Assembly: GCF_000255555.1 (NCBI RefSeq)
Contig: NZ_AGRW01000046.1
Coordinates: forward strand, 1-64,000
Direction: 5' to 3'
DNA: 64,000 bases
Source: Treponema saccharophilum DSM 2985
GTDB taxonomy: Bacteria > Spirochaetota > Spirochaetia > Treponematales > Treponemataceae
Shown here: positions 39,170-49,348 of the stretch, piece after piece
Layout of the letters: each line of letters starts with the position of its first letter
How positions within the stretch are numbered: position 1 is the first letter of the stretch
Translations under genes and position numbers: made by a program
Notes under the pieces: model-generated
What the model saw: only the letters and a program-made list of their open reading frames with translations
Database searches by the model: none
What the model was told of the DNA's origin: nothing

Positions 39170-41143
39170 TTATTTGCTTTCGCCGTTCCCGCTGTCCGCA
39201 ACGCGGGATTCCGCCCCGCCGAGGAACGATTCGAGAATCGGCTCGTATTCCGTTTTGCCTTCCGTTATGCCGTCGATTTCCGCTTTGCGCTGCTTCCTCG
39301 ATTCTTCCCGTTTCCGGCTGATTTCCTTCGCGGCGACGAGGATGTCGGCGGCGTCGCCCGCCCGAATGTGCAGCGATTCGGCGATTTCCGATTCCGGCGA
39401 TTCGGAAAGCTTCTCCATCGTGACGAATTTTTTCAGGAGGATTTTCTCGCGTTTCTCGCCGACGTGCGGAAGCAGCGCGAACGCCGATTCCGTGTTCTCC
39501 TTCGTCCGAAGCTCCTGGTTCCGGCTTGTCGCGAACCGGTGCGTCTCGTCGCGGACCCGCTGCATCAGCCTGAGCGCGTCGCTCCTTCTCGGAAGGCAAA
39601 TCGGTTTCTTCGCGTGCGGCAGCCAGATTTCCTCGTCGCGCTTTGCGAGCCCCGCAATGGGAATCGAAAGACCGAGCGAGGAGATTATCTCGTCCACGGC
39701 GTTCACCTGCCCGATGCCGCCGTCGATGACGATGAGGTCGGGCTTTTCGGCTTCTCCGTTCGCGACGCGCGTGTACCTTCTCGCCGTCGCCTCCTTCATC
39801 GACGCGAAATCGTCGATTATCCCGTCCGTTGTCTTGAGCCTGAACGTGCGGTAGTTCTTCTTGTCCGGGTTCCCGTCGAGGAACGAGATGAGGCTTGCGA
39901 CGGGAAATTTCCCGCCGATGTGCGCGATGTCGAACCCCTCGATTCTCCGCGGCATGTTTGGAAGCGAAAGAAGCGTCATGAGCTCCTCCATCGCGGGAAC
40001 GTCGCCCCTTTCGCGGAGCCTTCGGATGATGTCCTCGTGCGCGTTGTGCGCCGCCATGTCGAGGATTGCGGAATGCCGCCTTCCTTCTCCGTTCTCGCTG
40101 TTTTCTGGCGTCGTCACGGAAATTCCCTGCCCGAATGCGCTTTCGATGTATCGTGCGATGAGCGACGGCGTGTCGTCGTCGCCTCCCTTTTTCGGGACGA
40201 AGATTCGCGGCGGGATGTCCGATTTGTCCGTGTAGTAGCCCGCCGCGAATTCCCCGGCAAGCTCCTGGTCGTCGCTCAGCGAAATCAGCGGGTAGTTGTC
40301 GCGCGCGATAATCTTCCCGCCGCGCATTTTGAGCACGGTGAAGCTGACAAGCTCGCCGTCCCGGTAAAAGCCGATGTAGTCCGCGTCCTCGTCGGTGAAT
40401 CCCTCTACGATATTCTGGTTCTGCATGACGGAAAGCGCCTTGATTCCGTCGCGGATTCTCGCCGCCTTCTCGAAGTTCATCTCCGCCGCGGCTTCCTTCA
40501 TCTTTGCCGTGAGCGATGAAATCGATTCGTCGCCTTTTCCCTCAAGAAGGTTTTTAATTTCTTCGATATATTCACTATAGGTGTCTTTGTCGATTTTTCC
40601 CGTGCACGGCGATTTGCACCTGCCGATGTGGTAGTACATGCAGGGCGCGCTCCTATTTTTGAGCGTGCGGCAGTGCCTCAGCGGGTAAATTTTGTGTATC
40701 GCCTCGATGAAGGAGTCGAGCGCGGTCACGTCCGGGTACGGCCCGTACAGAATGGAGCCGTCCTTGCGCGCGGAGCGTGCCTTTATTACGCGGGGGAAAT
40801 CCTCGTTCGTGATTTTGAGGACTGGATACGATTTTCCGTCCTTGAGCTGTATGTTGTATCTCGGCGAATGTCGCTTTATGAGGTTGTTTTCGAGTATGAA
40901 CGCTTCGTATTCGTTCGCTGTTGTGATATATTCGATTGAAACAGCGTTTAAAATCAGGAGCTTGGTTTTAATCGTTCTTTCACCGGAGAAGTAGGAGCTG
41001 AGCCTGTTCCGCAGGTTCTTCGCCTTCCCGACATATATGACGGTCTGCTCGTCGTTCCGCCATAAATAAACGCCACTGGAGCAAGGAGCTTTTAACGCGG
41101 TTTCGTGAAGCAATTCATAAGCTGGGTTATCTGTTGGATTCAT
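39170..41143 (-). CDS. uvrC: Excinuclease ABC subunit C
   Basis: Makes the two incisions during nucleotide excision repair with UvrA and UvrB. The 657-residue protein carries an N-terminal GIY-YIG nuclease (GVYLW, then VIYVGKAKNLRNRLSSY), the central CKSPCTG cysteine segment, the UVR motif (SLTAKMKEAAAEMNFEKAARIRD), the RNase-H-like domain (IVIDGGIGQVNAV and the catalytic RDEEIW block) and a C-terminal helix-hairpin-helix (LLPHVGEKREKILLKKF). The start at 41143 is set by the family N-terminus; an open frame upstream has no similarity. Only one base separates this ATG from the divergent ATG at 41145. Confidence 0.95.
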   Translation of the reverse strand: MNPTDNPAYELLHETALKAPCSSGVYLWRNDEQTVIYVGKAKNLRNRLSSYFSGERTIKTKLLILNAVSIEYITTANEYEAFILENNLIKRHSPRYNIQLKDGKSYPVLKITNEDFPRVIKARSARKDGSILYGPYPDVTALDSFIEAIHKIYPLRHCRTLKNRSAPCMYYHIGRCKSPCTGKIDKDTYSEYIEEIKNLLEGKGDESISSLTAKMKEAAAEMNFEKAARIRDGIKALSVMQNQNIVEGFTDEDADYIGFYRDGELVSFTVLKMRGGKIIARDNYPLISLSDDQELAGEFAAGYYTDKSDIPPRIFVPKKGGDDDTPSLIARYIESAFGQGISVTTPENSENGEGRRHSAILDMAAHNAHEDIIRRLRERGDVPAMEELMTLLSLPNMPRRIEGFDIAHIGGKFPVASLISFLDGNPDKKNYRTFRLKTTDGIIDDFASMKEATARRYTRVANGEAEKPDLIVIDGGIGQVNAVDEIISSLGLSIPIAGLAKRDEEIWLPHAKKPICLPRRSDALRLMQRVRDETHRFATSRNQELRTKENTESAFALLPHVGEKREKILLKKFVTMEKLSESPESEIAESLHIRAGDAADILVAAKEISRKREESRKQRKAEIDGITEGKTEYEPILESFLGGAESRVADSGNGESK

Positions 41144-41144
41144 A

Positions 41145-42665
41145 ATGGTTTCGTTGAAAAAAGTTTCTAGATTCGCCCTGATTCTATCATCAATTCTGTT
41201 TTTTGATACAGTTTCGTCGTTTGCTGTGCCAAAGAAAATGGTTTTCGGCGGGAAGAACGGATGGAACGACTTCCAGAAGATGACCGGGCTTACCACGGGA
41301 GTCGGACGGTTCGGATACGAGTCGCTCCAGCTCGTCACCTCGACGCAGTGCACCGATGACGAGACCGACCTCCTCCTCACGTTCGACGGGCAGGATGTGC
41401 GCGATTCCACGGGGCATTACGAGGTCGTGTCGAACAACCTCCTCCGCGCAGACGGCGCGGCGAGGGGAAAAGGCGCGGCTCTTTCGCGCGGAATTGACAA
41501 GGGCGTCTCGCTCAAGGGCGACAAAGGCTCCCTTTTCGGCACGAGCGGAATGGCTGGCTCGTTCACGATTGAATTCTGGCTGGCTCCTTCCCTTGCGGAG
41601 AACGGGGAGACGGTTTTCTCGTGGCGGTCGTCGCTCAACGCGTCCGGATATTCGAAATACCAGATGATTTCCGCATCGTTCTTCGCGAACCACCTGCAGT
41701 GGAAATTCAACAACATCTTTCTCGGATTCGACGATTCCGAGGTCGTGCTCGACGGGCTTTCGACGGTCGTCCCGAAAAAATGGAGCCGCCATACGCTTTC
41801 GTTCGACCAAGAGACGGGCGCGCTCGAATACTGCGTTGACGGGCGCACGGAGGCGATAAAATTCATAACGAAGACGCAGCACGAGAACGGTACCGTATGC
41901 GAGCCGAGCATCGGCGTCGTGGCAAAAATCGACATCTGCCCGCAGTACGCGGGAAAAATCGACAACTTTAGGATTGACAGGAGCGCGGGAAAAGCTTCCT
42001 CCGAGTGCGCCATCGGCGTGACGGGCAACGAGAAATTCAAGGCTGACGGCGGATTCTTCATGACAAAACCGATTCTCGTGTCGCATTCGGCGGAGATGGA
42101 CGAAATTTCGGCGGAGATGAGCGTTCCCCCGCAGACTGAGGTGAAATTCTACGTGCGTTCGGGCGACAACTGCTACGAATGGAACGACAAATACCCCGCA
42201 TGGAAGGAAGTCGTGCCCGGGGAAAAAATTTCCGATGTTTCGGGGCTTTATTTCCAGATTGCGGCTGAGCTTCTTCCCGACGGCGGCGGCGAGCATACGC
42301 CGGCGATTTCCGAGATGACGCTCGCCTATACCGAACAGGACGATCCGCTTCCTCCTTTCTCCGTGGAGGCGATTCCTGGCGATGGATGTGTTACACTGTC
42401 ATGGAGTAATTCCGTTGACGACACCGCCGGCGGATACTACGTCTATTACGGGAACCGTCCGGGCGAGTATCTTGGTGTCGTGGCGTCAGAAGGCGCGTCG
42501 CCGATAAAAGTGGGGAACAGGAATTCGATGACGCTCAGTGGGTTGAGGAACGGCACGATATACTATTTTGCCGTGTCCGCTTATTCAAAACTCGACCCGA
42601 GAATTTGTGGCGAGGTCTCGAAGGAAGTGTTCGCCCGGCCGTCGGCGAGGCTTTCGATAAGGTGA
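41145..42665 (+). CDS. Secreted protein with LamG-like and fibronectin type III domains
   Basis: Predicted exported carbohydrate- or surface-binding protein. The 506-residue chain begins with a signal peptide (SRFALILSSILFFDTVSSFA). A concanavalin/LamG-like domain spans about 70-290 (FTIEFWLAPSLAENGETVFS; IDNFRIDR). A C-terminal Fn3 domain spans about 405-500 (VTLSWSNSVDDTAGGYYVYYG; GLRNGTIYYFAVSAYS). No catalytic motif is seen. The ATG is one base from the uvrC start and has no ribosome-binding site; a TTG three codons later, followed by Lys-Lys, is an alternative start. It precedes the TPR gene by 100 bases on the same strand. Confidence 0.75.
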   Translation: MVSLKKVSRFALILSSILFFDTVSSFAVPKKMVFGGKNGWNDFQKMTGLTTGVGRFGYESLQLVTSTQCTDDETDLLLTFDGQDVRDSTGHYEVVSNNLLRADGAARGKGAALSRGIDKGVSLKGDKGSLFGTSGMAGSFTIEFWLAPSLAENGETVFSWRSSLNASGYSKYQMISASFFANHLQWKFNNIFLGFDDSEVVLDGLSTVVPKKWSRHTLSFDQETGALEYCVDGRTEAIKFITKTQHENGTVCEPSIGVVAKIDICPQYAGKIDNFRIDRSAGKASSECAIGVTGNEKFKADGGFFMTKPILVSHSAEMDEISAEMSVPPQTEVKFYVRSGDNCYEWNDKYPAWKEVVPGEKISDVSGLYFQIAAELLPDGGGEHTPAISEMTLAYTEQDDPLPPFSVEAIPGDGCVTLSWSNSVDDTAGGYYVYYGNRPGEYLGVVASEGASPIKVGNRNSMTLSGLRNGTIYYFAVSAYSKLDPRICGEVSKEVFARPSARLSIR

Positions 42666-42765
42666 ACCATCGGATTCTTAAGGAACCGGGGCTCAGCAAC
42701 GTTTGGTAAATGCCGTTCCGCCTCATCGCATCGTTCGGGGGCGGGCTGCTCATCAGGATGTGATT

Positions 42766-45700
42766 ATGTCGGATAAGGAACTTCTGCTGAAAAGGGCAAA
42801 ATCCGCGCTTATCTCTCGCGATTACGAGACTGCCGCAAGGATTTACAAATCTCTGATAAAAAGCGACAAGAAGAACATGGATTTGAAAATCCAGCTCGGG
42901 AACCTCTACGTCAAGAGCGGTCAGGATTCGCTCGCTCTTTCGTGTTTCGAGGAAATCGAGCAGTACATGATGATTTCCGGCGAGGAGTTTCCGTTCGCCG
43001 TTGACGTGTACCTCTCGCTCGGCGGAATATACAGGCGGCTCGGCCGCTTCGACGAGTCCCTTGCCGCGCTCGGGAAGGCGGGGGAGACAGGCGCGAAGGA
43101 AATTCAGGTTTCATACAGCCTCGGCTTCACGTACCGGCAGATGGGAAAGTACGAATCGGCCATCGACTGCTTCCAGAACGTAATCGACAAAAATCCGCGC
43201 GACGTCCTCGCGTTCAACCATCTCGGCGCAATCCACGCGCTTCAGGGAAACCACGAGAAGGCTATCGTCGCATATCAGCACGGGCTGAAAATCGACCCGA
43301 ACCATCCCGTCATCCAGCTGAACATAGCAAAAAGCTACGAGGCAATCGGCGAGACGCGGAAGGCGCTTTCCTGCTACGAGGGGGCGCTCCGCTCGAAGCC
43401 GGGGTGGATTGAGGCAATCGACCTCTATTCCGACCTCCTCCTGAAGGAAAACCAGGTGAAGGAAGCCGACGATGTCGTATCGCGCGCGCTCAAGATAAAT
43501 CCCGACGACGTGAAGATGCACACCGCGATGGGAAAAGTCTTCAACAGAAAAAGCGTTTTCGAGGACGCGGAGAAAGAATTCAAGAAGGCGCTTTCGAAGA
43601 ACGACGTCTACGCGCCAGCTCTCAAGGGGCTTGCGCTGTCGCAGGAAAAGCAGGGGAAGAGCCGCGAGGCTGCGGAGACGATTCAGAAAGCGCAGAAACT
43701 CAGCCCGGACGACATAGAGATTCTCAAGCAGACGGCGCACATCCTCCTTTCAGCGAACTATCTTCCCGCGGCATACGAGAAGATTTCCCATTTGTGGAAG
43801 ATAAACCAGGACGACATCGATACGGTGAACCTGCTCGGGCAGTACTACATCTGCCACGGCGACGAGGACAAGATTGAGGCGTGTTTCGACCGTCTTGAGC
43901 GGATTAAGCCGGGATGCACGGACGTCTACAAGGATTGGGGCGAGCGCTACCTCCAGATTGGCGACGAGAAGAATGCGGAGGATTACCTCAAGGTTGCGGT
44001 CCACGAGAATGCGGGCGACGCAGACGCGATGATTTCGCTCGCGAGGATGTACGACAAGCAGGGGCGCACGAACGAGGCTCTCGATTTGCTTTACAAGGCG
44101 GGAAAAGCCGACGCGAACAACGAGTCCGCGAAGAGGGCCGTCGACAGAATCGAGCGCAAGAAGCAGCTTTTCCACAAGGAGCCGCCGGCTCCGGCCGTCC
44201 AGCCGCGCCCTGAAGAGGGGCTTCCGGTCGACGACTTCGATATATTCGACCGTGCCGCCGAGATGTCCGGCGGGGTTCCCGAGAATGTCGGGGAAGTTTC
44301 GATGGGCAAGGAATTCGATTCCCTCAAGACGGAGCTGAATTCCGTCGATGTGCCGTTCGACCTCGGGATGGGGGACGGCGAGCTTGTCGAGAACGAGAAC
44401 GCCGATTTCGAATCCCCGATAGATTTCGATGACAGCGCGAAGGATGACAGCGATATCGAGGGCGGAGAATTCGACGACTCGAAGTCGCTCGAGAATCTCA
44501 TCGACGCGGAGAACGATTCCGTCGATTCCGTCCTGCACGGTGGGAGCGAGATGTCCGATTTCGGCGACGATTCTTGGGAGGACGAGAGCGGGGGCGGAAA
44601 TCCTGCTGCGTCTGGCGGCGGCTCAGCTCCGGCTGATATCGTTCCCGCGGTGGATGCGGCCGATGACGGCGACGTCTCCGACAAGGCAGGGCTTGTTCAG
44701 GAAAACGCGGCTTCCGCGGCTCCTGTATCGGCTTCCGGCTCAGCCGCGCCTTCCGACGCGTTCGATTTCAGCCAGTTCGGGGCGGAGGATTTGAGCGGCG
44801 ACACCGACGACATCGTTTCGATTGACGAGATGATGGGGGACGGCGAGCGCGATTCCGGCGACGTCATTGACGATTTGGTCGATTTCGATGCGCCTGTCGA
44901 CGAGGAGGACGATGTCCGCCGCGAGCGTATGCCCGACGGTTCCGGCGTTCTCGACGCCATCAGCCACGCCGCCGATTATCCGGAGCAGGGCATCGAGGAG
45001 GAGGTCGTCCGCGATTTTCCTCGCGAATTCAACGCGCAGAGGCCGAACCTTTTCCGCGACGAGGATTTTGATGACAGGACACCCGTAAAGCCGTATGTCG
45101 TTGGCGACGGATCCGATTATGCCCCGCAGCCTCCGTCATACAAGCCTGACGCTGCGGAAAATTTTCAGCGCCAGAGCGTCCCCGATTCGCGCCATCAGCC
45201 GCGCCCCGTTTCCGACGACGACTATCTTTCGCTCGAACGGCAGATTCAGCAGGTCGCGCGCAATGCCGACGACGCGCAGTACGCCGCGAACCAGGCCCGC
45301 CGCGCCGCGCAGTTCGCCGAGGAAAACGTCCGCGACACGGAAGGGCGCATAAAGCGTTCCCTTGAGAATTCCATCGAAAGCATGGTCGAGGAAAAAATCC
45401 GCGAGCGAATCGGCGATGATTTGGACAACCGCATCGACGAGAAAATAAGCGAGCGGATAGGGGACGATCTCAACAACAAGATTTCCGAGACAATCGACAA
45501 CTTTATCGTGGGGCCTGATTCGGAGCCTGAGCCGGAGGGCGAAATCGAGCTGATGAACGAGGATGAATTCGAGCGCGCGCGTGAGGATGACGGCGACGAT
45601 GTCGAGCTTCCTGTCCCCGATGTCGAAGTCCCCGAGAACGCGCTCGAAATCGTGTCGCAGAATTTGTACGAGGAGCCGGAGAAAAACGAGGCGGAGAAGA

Positions 45701-46152
45701 TGCTCGAAAAAGCCGTCGCGATTCTTCCTTCGATTGTCCGTGCCATCGAGGACAAATCCGTCATGGAGGAATTCAAGTCGTCGCTCGAGATGTTCAAGAA
45801 GCTCCGCGAGATGCTCGAATTCCTTCCTCCCGCGAAGAAAAAGCAGTTCATGACGAGCAGGACGCGCATAATGCTCGACTACGTGATTGCGAAGCTGTCC
45901 GGACGCCCGGGGCTTTTCGCGACGGTCGTCGCGCTGCTCAAATCCGGCGTGATGAGCGGCCCGACACCGACGGAGGAGATTACCTCGCCGATAGATATGG
46001 ACGCTTCAAGCGACGAGTACATCGTAACGCTGATTTCCTCCGTGATGGAGACGCTGCGGAAGCTGTGCGAGAGCCTTGAGGACGATTACCTCCGCGACGC
46101 AATCGATTCCGAGATTCTCGGGATTCTGGAGAAAATACGCACGGCGGTATGA
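42766..46152 (+). CDS. Large TPR-repeat protein with an acidic middle and helical C-terminus
   Basis: Function unknown; probably a cytoplasmic or envelope-associated scaffold. The 1128-residue protein has TPR-like helix pairs over about 1-460 (for example SYSLGFTYRQMGKYESAIDCFQN; AFNHLGAIHALQGNHEKAIVAYQ). An acidic, low-complexity linker follows (about 480-830), rich in Asp, Glu, Ser and Gly. Then comes a coiled-coil stretch with a 16-residue repeat (EKIRERIGDDLDNRID, then EKISERIGDDLNNKIS). A helical C-terminal domain of about 160 residues ends the protein. There is no signal peptide. AGGA precedes the ATG. Similar long TPR proteins are common in treponemes, but I cannot name an orthologue with confidence. 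Confidence 0.8.
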   Translation: MSDKELLLKRAKSALISRDYETAARIYKSLIKSDKKNMDLKIQLGNLYVKSGQDSLALSCFEEIEQYMMISGEEFPFAVDVYLSLGGIYRRLGRFDESLAALGKAGETGAKEIQVSYSLGFTYRQMGKYESAIDCFQNVIDKNPRDVLAFNHLGAIHALQGNHEKAIVAYQHGLKIDPNHPVIQLNIAKSYEAIGETRKALSCYEGALRSKPGWIEAIDLYSDLLLKENQVKEADDVVSRALKINPDDVKMHTAMGKVFNRKSVFEDAEKEFKKALSKNDVYAPALKGLALSQEKQGKSREAAETIQKAQKLSPDDIEILKQTAHILLSANYLPAAYEKISHLWKINQDDIDTVNLLGQYYICHGDEDKIEACFDRLERIKPGCTDVYKDWGERYLQIGDEKNAEDYLKVAVHENAGDADAMISLARMYDKQGRTNEALDLLYKAGKADANNESAKRAVDRIERKKQLFHKEPPAPAVQPRPEEGLPVDDFDIFDRAAEMSGGVPENVGEVSMGKEFDSLKTELNSVDVPFDLGMGDGELVENENADFESPIDFDDSAKDDSDIEGGEFDDSKSLENLIDAENDSVDSVLHGGSEMSDFGDDSWEDESGGGNPAASGGGSAPADIVPAVDAADDGDVSDKAGLVQENAASAAPVSASGSAAPSDAFDFSQFGAEDLSGDTDDIVSIDEMMGDGERDSGDVIDDLVDFDAPVDEEDDVRRERMPDGSGVLDAISHAADYPEQGIEEEVVRDFPREFNAQRPNLFRDEDFDDRTPVKPYVVGDGSDYAPQPPSYKPDAAENFQRQSVPDSRHQPRPVSDDDYLSLERQIQQVARNADDAQYAANQARRAAQFAEENVRDTEGRIKRSLENSIESMVEEKIRERIGDDLDNRIDEKISERIGDDLNNKISETIDNFIVGPDSEPEPEGEIELMNEDEFERAREDDGDDVELPVPDVEVPENALEIVSQNLYEEPEKNEAEKMLEKAVAILPSIVRAIEDKSVMEEFKSSLEMFKKLREMLEFLPPAKKKQFMTSRTRIMLDYVIAKLSGRPGLFATVVALLKSGVMSGPTPTEEITSPIDMDASSDEYIVTLISSVMETLRKLCESLEDDYLRDAIDSEILGILEKIRTAV

Positions 46153-46171
46153 GAATCAGCCGCCGTTCATA

Positions 46172-46214
46172 AAAAAAGCCGCCCGTTCCTGAAAAAGGAC
46201 AAGGCGGCTTTTTC
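46172..46214. terminator. Bidirectional terminator
   Basis: AAAAAAGCCGCC (46172-46183) pairs with GGCGGCTTTTT (46203-46213). It separates the convergent TPR and M24 peptidase genes. Confidence 0.9.
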
Positions 46215-46218
46215 GCTT

Positions 46219-47391
46219 TTACAGGCGGATTATCTTCGAATGCGTGATGACCTCGTTGCCGGTTTCCGTAATCAGCACGTCGTTCTCCAGCCTGACGCCG
46301 CCGAGTTTCGGGTCGTACAGCCCCGGTTCGAGAGTGACAATCATTCCCGGCTTGAAGGTGACGGTCTCCGTCTGCTTGGCGCTTACGCGCGGGAATTCGT
46401 GGATTTCAAGCCCGATTCCGTGTCCGAGCGTGTGCGGCATCGTCTTTTTCGCGCGCGCGAACACTTCGTCCGCCTTTTTTCCCGCAAGGTTGATTTTCCC
46501 GCCCGGCGCGTAAAGCGGGAGCGATTCCTCCGCGGCTTTCTCGACGAGGGCGACAAGCTCCGCCTGCTTCTCGTTCAGGTTTTTCGCGACGGTCAGCGTC
46601 GTGTCGCTCGTGTATCCCTCATAAACGACGCCGAAATCGAGAATCGAAAGGCCGTCTGCCGGCCAGGGCGCGTCCGTGTATCCTGGGAACGCGTGGATTG
46701 CCCATGAGCGCGCCGGTCCTGCCGCAAGCGTGTCGAATCCCGTCCGCTCGCAGCCGCATTTCCGCAGTTCGCTTTCGATGAGGAGCGCGACGTCCATCTC
46801 CTTGTGGAGCCAGTTCTCCCGGATTCCCCGCTCGATTTCCGATATGATGTGGTCGCCGACGCGCGCCGCTTCCTTTGTGCATTCGATTTCGTACTCGTCC
46901 TTCACGGCGCGCATGTCGACGACAAAATCGTGCGCCGATTTCTCGCGGCAGAGGACGTCCCATTTGCCGGCGCTGAGCGCATCGACGAATTTGAGGAAAA
47001 GCGGGTACGGCGTTTCCGGCGGAATCTCGACTTTTTTCGCGCCCTTCATCTTCAGCGACGAGAGCGTCTTGGCGACGGCGGTCGTGCTGAGCCTGTCGTA
47101 TTTGTTGAACGGTACAATCTGCACGTCGAGCGATTTTTCCTTGGCGAGGTTGTCGTCCCACGGGATGAGGAAATCCTTGAGCGGGATGTCTTTCCCTTCG
47201 TCGGGAACTGCCGTTATGATGTACAGCGCGTCGCTCGGATGTCCCGTGAAATACCTGACCGCGGGATTTCTCCGCCCCTCGGTGTCCTCAAAAACGACGG
47301 CGGAGATGCCGTTCTCCTTCATGAAATCGATGAGCTTGAGCTTTCTCTGCCTGTAGATGCCTGCCAGCTCTTCCTTGCTGAAATGCCTCAT
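46219..47391 (-). CDS. M24-family metallopeptidase, Xaa-Pro aminopeptidase/dipeptidase type
   Basis: Predicted cytosolic pita-bread-fold peptidase removing N-terminal residues next to proline. The 390-residue protein has a creatinase-like N-terminal domain and a C-terminal catalytic domain with all five ligands: Asp in LDFGVVYEG, Asp in SDTTLTV, His in GHGIGLEIHEFP, Glu in TLEPGLY and Glu in GVRLENDV. AAGGAG lies before the ATG. It follows murJ by 52 bases on the same strand, likely one transcript. The PepP/PepQ distinction cannot be made from sequence alone. Confidence 0.9.
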   Translation of the reverse strand: MRHFSKEELAGIYRQRKLKLIDFMKENGISAVVFEDTEGRRNPAVRYFTGHPSDALYIITAVPDEGKDIPLKDFLIPWDDNLAKEKSLDVQIVPFNKYDRLSTTAVAKTLSSLKMKGAKKVEIPPETPYPLFLKFVDALSAGKWDVLCREKSAHDFVVDMRAVKDEYEIECTKEAARVGDHIISEIERGIRENWLHKEMDVALLIESELRKCGCERTGFDTLAAGPARSWAIHAFPGYTDAPWPADGLSILDFGVVYEGYTSDTTLTVAKNLNEKQAELVALVEKAAEESLPLYAPGGKINLAGKKADEVFARAKKTMPHTLGHGIGLEIHEFPRVSAKQTETVTFKPGMIVTLEPGLYDPKLGGVRLENDVLITETGNEVITHSKIIRL

Positions 47392-47443
47392 ATTTTTCTC
47401 CTTAACAATTTTTCCGAGATGCGGATTTTGGAATGACGTTTTT

Positions 47444-49048
47444 TCATCTGCGCCGAATTTTCGAGACGGCGACGGCGAGAATCTCGTCCTTCGTGACGGC
47501 GAGGAGCGCGATTCCGACCGCACCGTAGGCTGCCGCGCATGCCGCCAGCGGGATGCCGAACGAGACGAGCCGCCCGTGCCCCGCGAGCGATGACGAAATC
47601 GGGTCGTGAATGAAACGGACTGGTACGGAAGCCGCAGCCGAGAACGCGACGAGCTTTATCGTGTATGCGATTGTCCCGAGCGTTATCGACTTTACGTTTA
47701 TCGATTTGTTCCTGCTCAGGAATGCGAAGAGCGCGATTGTGTTTGCGGCGCTCGCCACGGAAAGCGCGAGCGCGATTCCCCCGCCGGCCCTCGTTCCTTT
47801 CGCGAGAAACGTCACCATCGCGAACGCGAGCGCGATGTTCACCGCAAAGCCGATTATTCCCGCGGCCGTCGGCGATTTCGTGTCCCCCTGCGCGTAGAAT
47901 GCCGGCGCGACAATCCTGTTCACCGCGATGAAGAAAAGTCCCGCGATGTGGAAGTTGAATGCCGTCAGCGTGAGCGCGACAGATTCGGCGTCGAACGTCC
48001 TGTTCTTGTAGACGAGCGAGATGATGTCCTCGCCCGTCGAGAGGGAGAAGAACGTCACCGGAACGGAAATCAGCGCGATTATCTTTATCGCCTGAAGAAG
48101 CATCCCGCTGAATTCGTCCCATTTCTCCTTTTTCGCAAGCCCGCTCAAGTCGGGGAGGAGGACGGAGCCGATAGAGACGGCGAAAATTCCGAGGATAAGC
48201 TCCTGAAGCCTGAGCGAATACTGAAGGCTCGACACGATTCCCGTTCCCGCCTTGCCCGCGAGCGCCGTCGATACCGCGTCGTTGAGCTGGTATGCCGCCA
48301 TGCCGACGACGGTGGGAATCACGAGCGCGATGACCTTGCGCGTCCCCGGGTTCGTGAACGCCTTCCGAATCGACGAGAATCCGCACCACCAGCCCGTCTT
48401 CACGACGAACGGAAGCTGGAACGCCGCCTGAACGAATCCTCCCGCGAGGACGCCTACCGACATCGCGCGCGCGGGATTCTGCATCCGGGGCGCGAGCAGG
48501 TACGTCGATGCGATGACAATCGCGTTGAAAAGCACCGGCGTGAATCCGGACGGCGAGAAAATCTTCACGCCGTTCAGTATTCCCTGAAAAAAAGCCGCGA
48601 CGGAAATCAGCATGAGGTACGGGAACATAATCCTCGTGAGGACGGCCGTCTCCCGTATCGTCGCGACGTTGTTCCCGTCGTAGAAAAACGGGACGATGAG
48701 CGGCGCGGCGATTATCCCGAGCGCGACGACGATTGTCGTGAGGAACGTCACGAGCGTGAGCGTCGCCGAGACGAATTCCCTCGTCTGCGCCGTTTTCTCG
48801 TCCTGCTCGTCCTCGATGAATCTCCTGAACGTAGGTATGAACGCGACGGAAATCGCGTTCTCCGCGAAAAGCCGCCTGAAAAGGTTCGGAATCATGAATG
48901 CGATTGTGAAAGCGTCCGCGTACATCGACGTTCCGAGGAATGTCGATTTTGTCATTTCCCGGAGCAGTCCGAGAATCCGTGAGAGAAGCGTGAAGAACGA
49001 CAGCGAGAATGCCGCCGCCACCAGCGATTTCGGTTTTCTTTGAGCCAT
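47444..49048 (-). CDS. murJ: Lipid II flippase MurJ (MviN)
   Basis: Inner-membrane flippase moving lipid II to the periplasm for peptidoglycan synthesis. The 534-residue protein is a MOP-superfamily polytopic membrane protein with about 14 hydrophobic segments. It starts with the family N-terminus SLSFFTLLSRILGLLREM and shows the conserved FRRLFAENAISVAFIP segment and the RIMFPYLMLISVAAFFQGILN block. The ATG at 49048 is chosen at the family start; upstream in-frame residues are AT-rich leader. It heads a unit with the M24 peptidase and is divergent from the giant Ig-repeat gene. Confidence 0.94.
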   Translation of the reverse strand: MAQRKPKSLVAAAFSLSFFTLLSRILGLLREMTKSTFLGTSMYADAFTIAFMIPNLFRRLFAENAISVAFIPTFRRFIEDEQDEKTAQTREFVSATLTLVTFLTTIVVALGIIAAPLIVPFFYDGNNVATIRETAVLTRIMFPYLMLISVAAFFQGILNGVKIFSPSGFTPVLFNAIVIASTYLLAPRMQNPARAMSVGVLAGGFVQAAFQLPFVVKTGWWCGFSSIRKAFTNPGTRKVIALVIPTVVGMAAYQLNDAVSTALAGKAGTGIVSSLQYSLRLQELILGIFAVSIGSVLLPDLSGLAKKEKWDEFSGMLLQAIKIIALISVPVTFFSLSTGEDIISLVYKNRTFDAESVALTLTAFNFHIAGLFFIAVNRIVAPAFYAQGDTKSPTAAGIIGFAVNIALAFAMVTFLAKGTRAGGGIALALSVASAANTIALFAFLSRNKSINVKSITLGTIAYTIKLVAFSAAASVPVRFIHDPISSSLAGHGRLVSFGIPLAACAAAYGAVGIALLAVTKDEILAVAVSKIRRR

Positions 49049-49348
49049 AGGCGAAGAGGATAATCGCTTTTCATCAGTGTTGCAAACGCCGTTTTTCCGC
49101 TTTTTTTTATGTCTGAATAAGTCAAAAATTATGCAATTTTCTTTGAAAATAATGTAGTTTAATTGAATCTGAAAGAAAAAAGTTGAAAACCTTTCAGAAT
49201 TCATAATTGATTGCCGATGATAAAACTGTTAGAATCTCAAAAATCTCCAAAGCGTAAGAATCCGTTCTCGAACATGCACTTCATTTTTCCAAGCGCGTTT
49301 TTTTTATTCATGCGCGGGTTCTTTCTAAAAAATGAGGACAGTAAAGCA

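Noticed and set aside
41144-41410. N-terminal extension of uvrC by 89 residues
   Set aside because: No family similarity, and it would overlap the signal peptide of the divergent gene.
47606-48982. 458-codon plus-strand frame opposite murJ
   Set aside because: Arg/Glu-rich shadow; murJ has clear family blocks on the minus strand.
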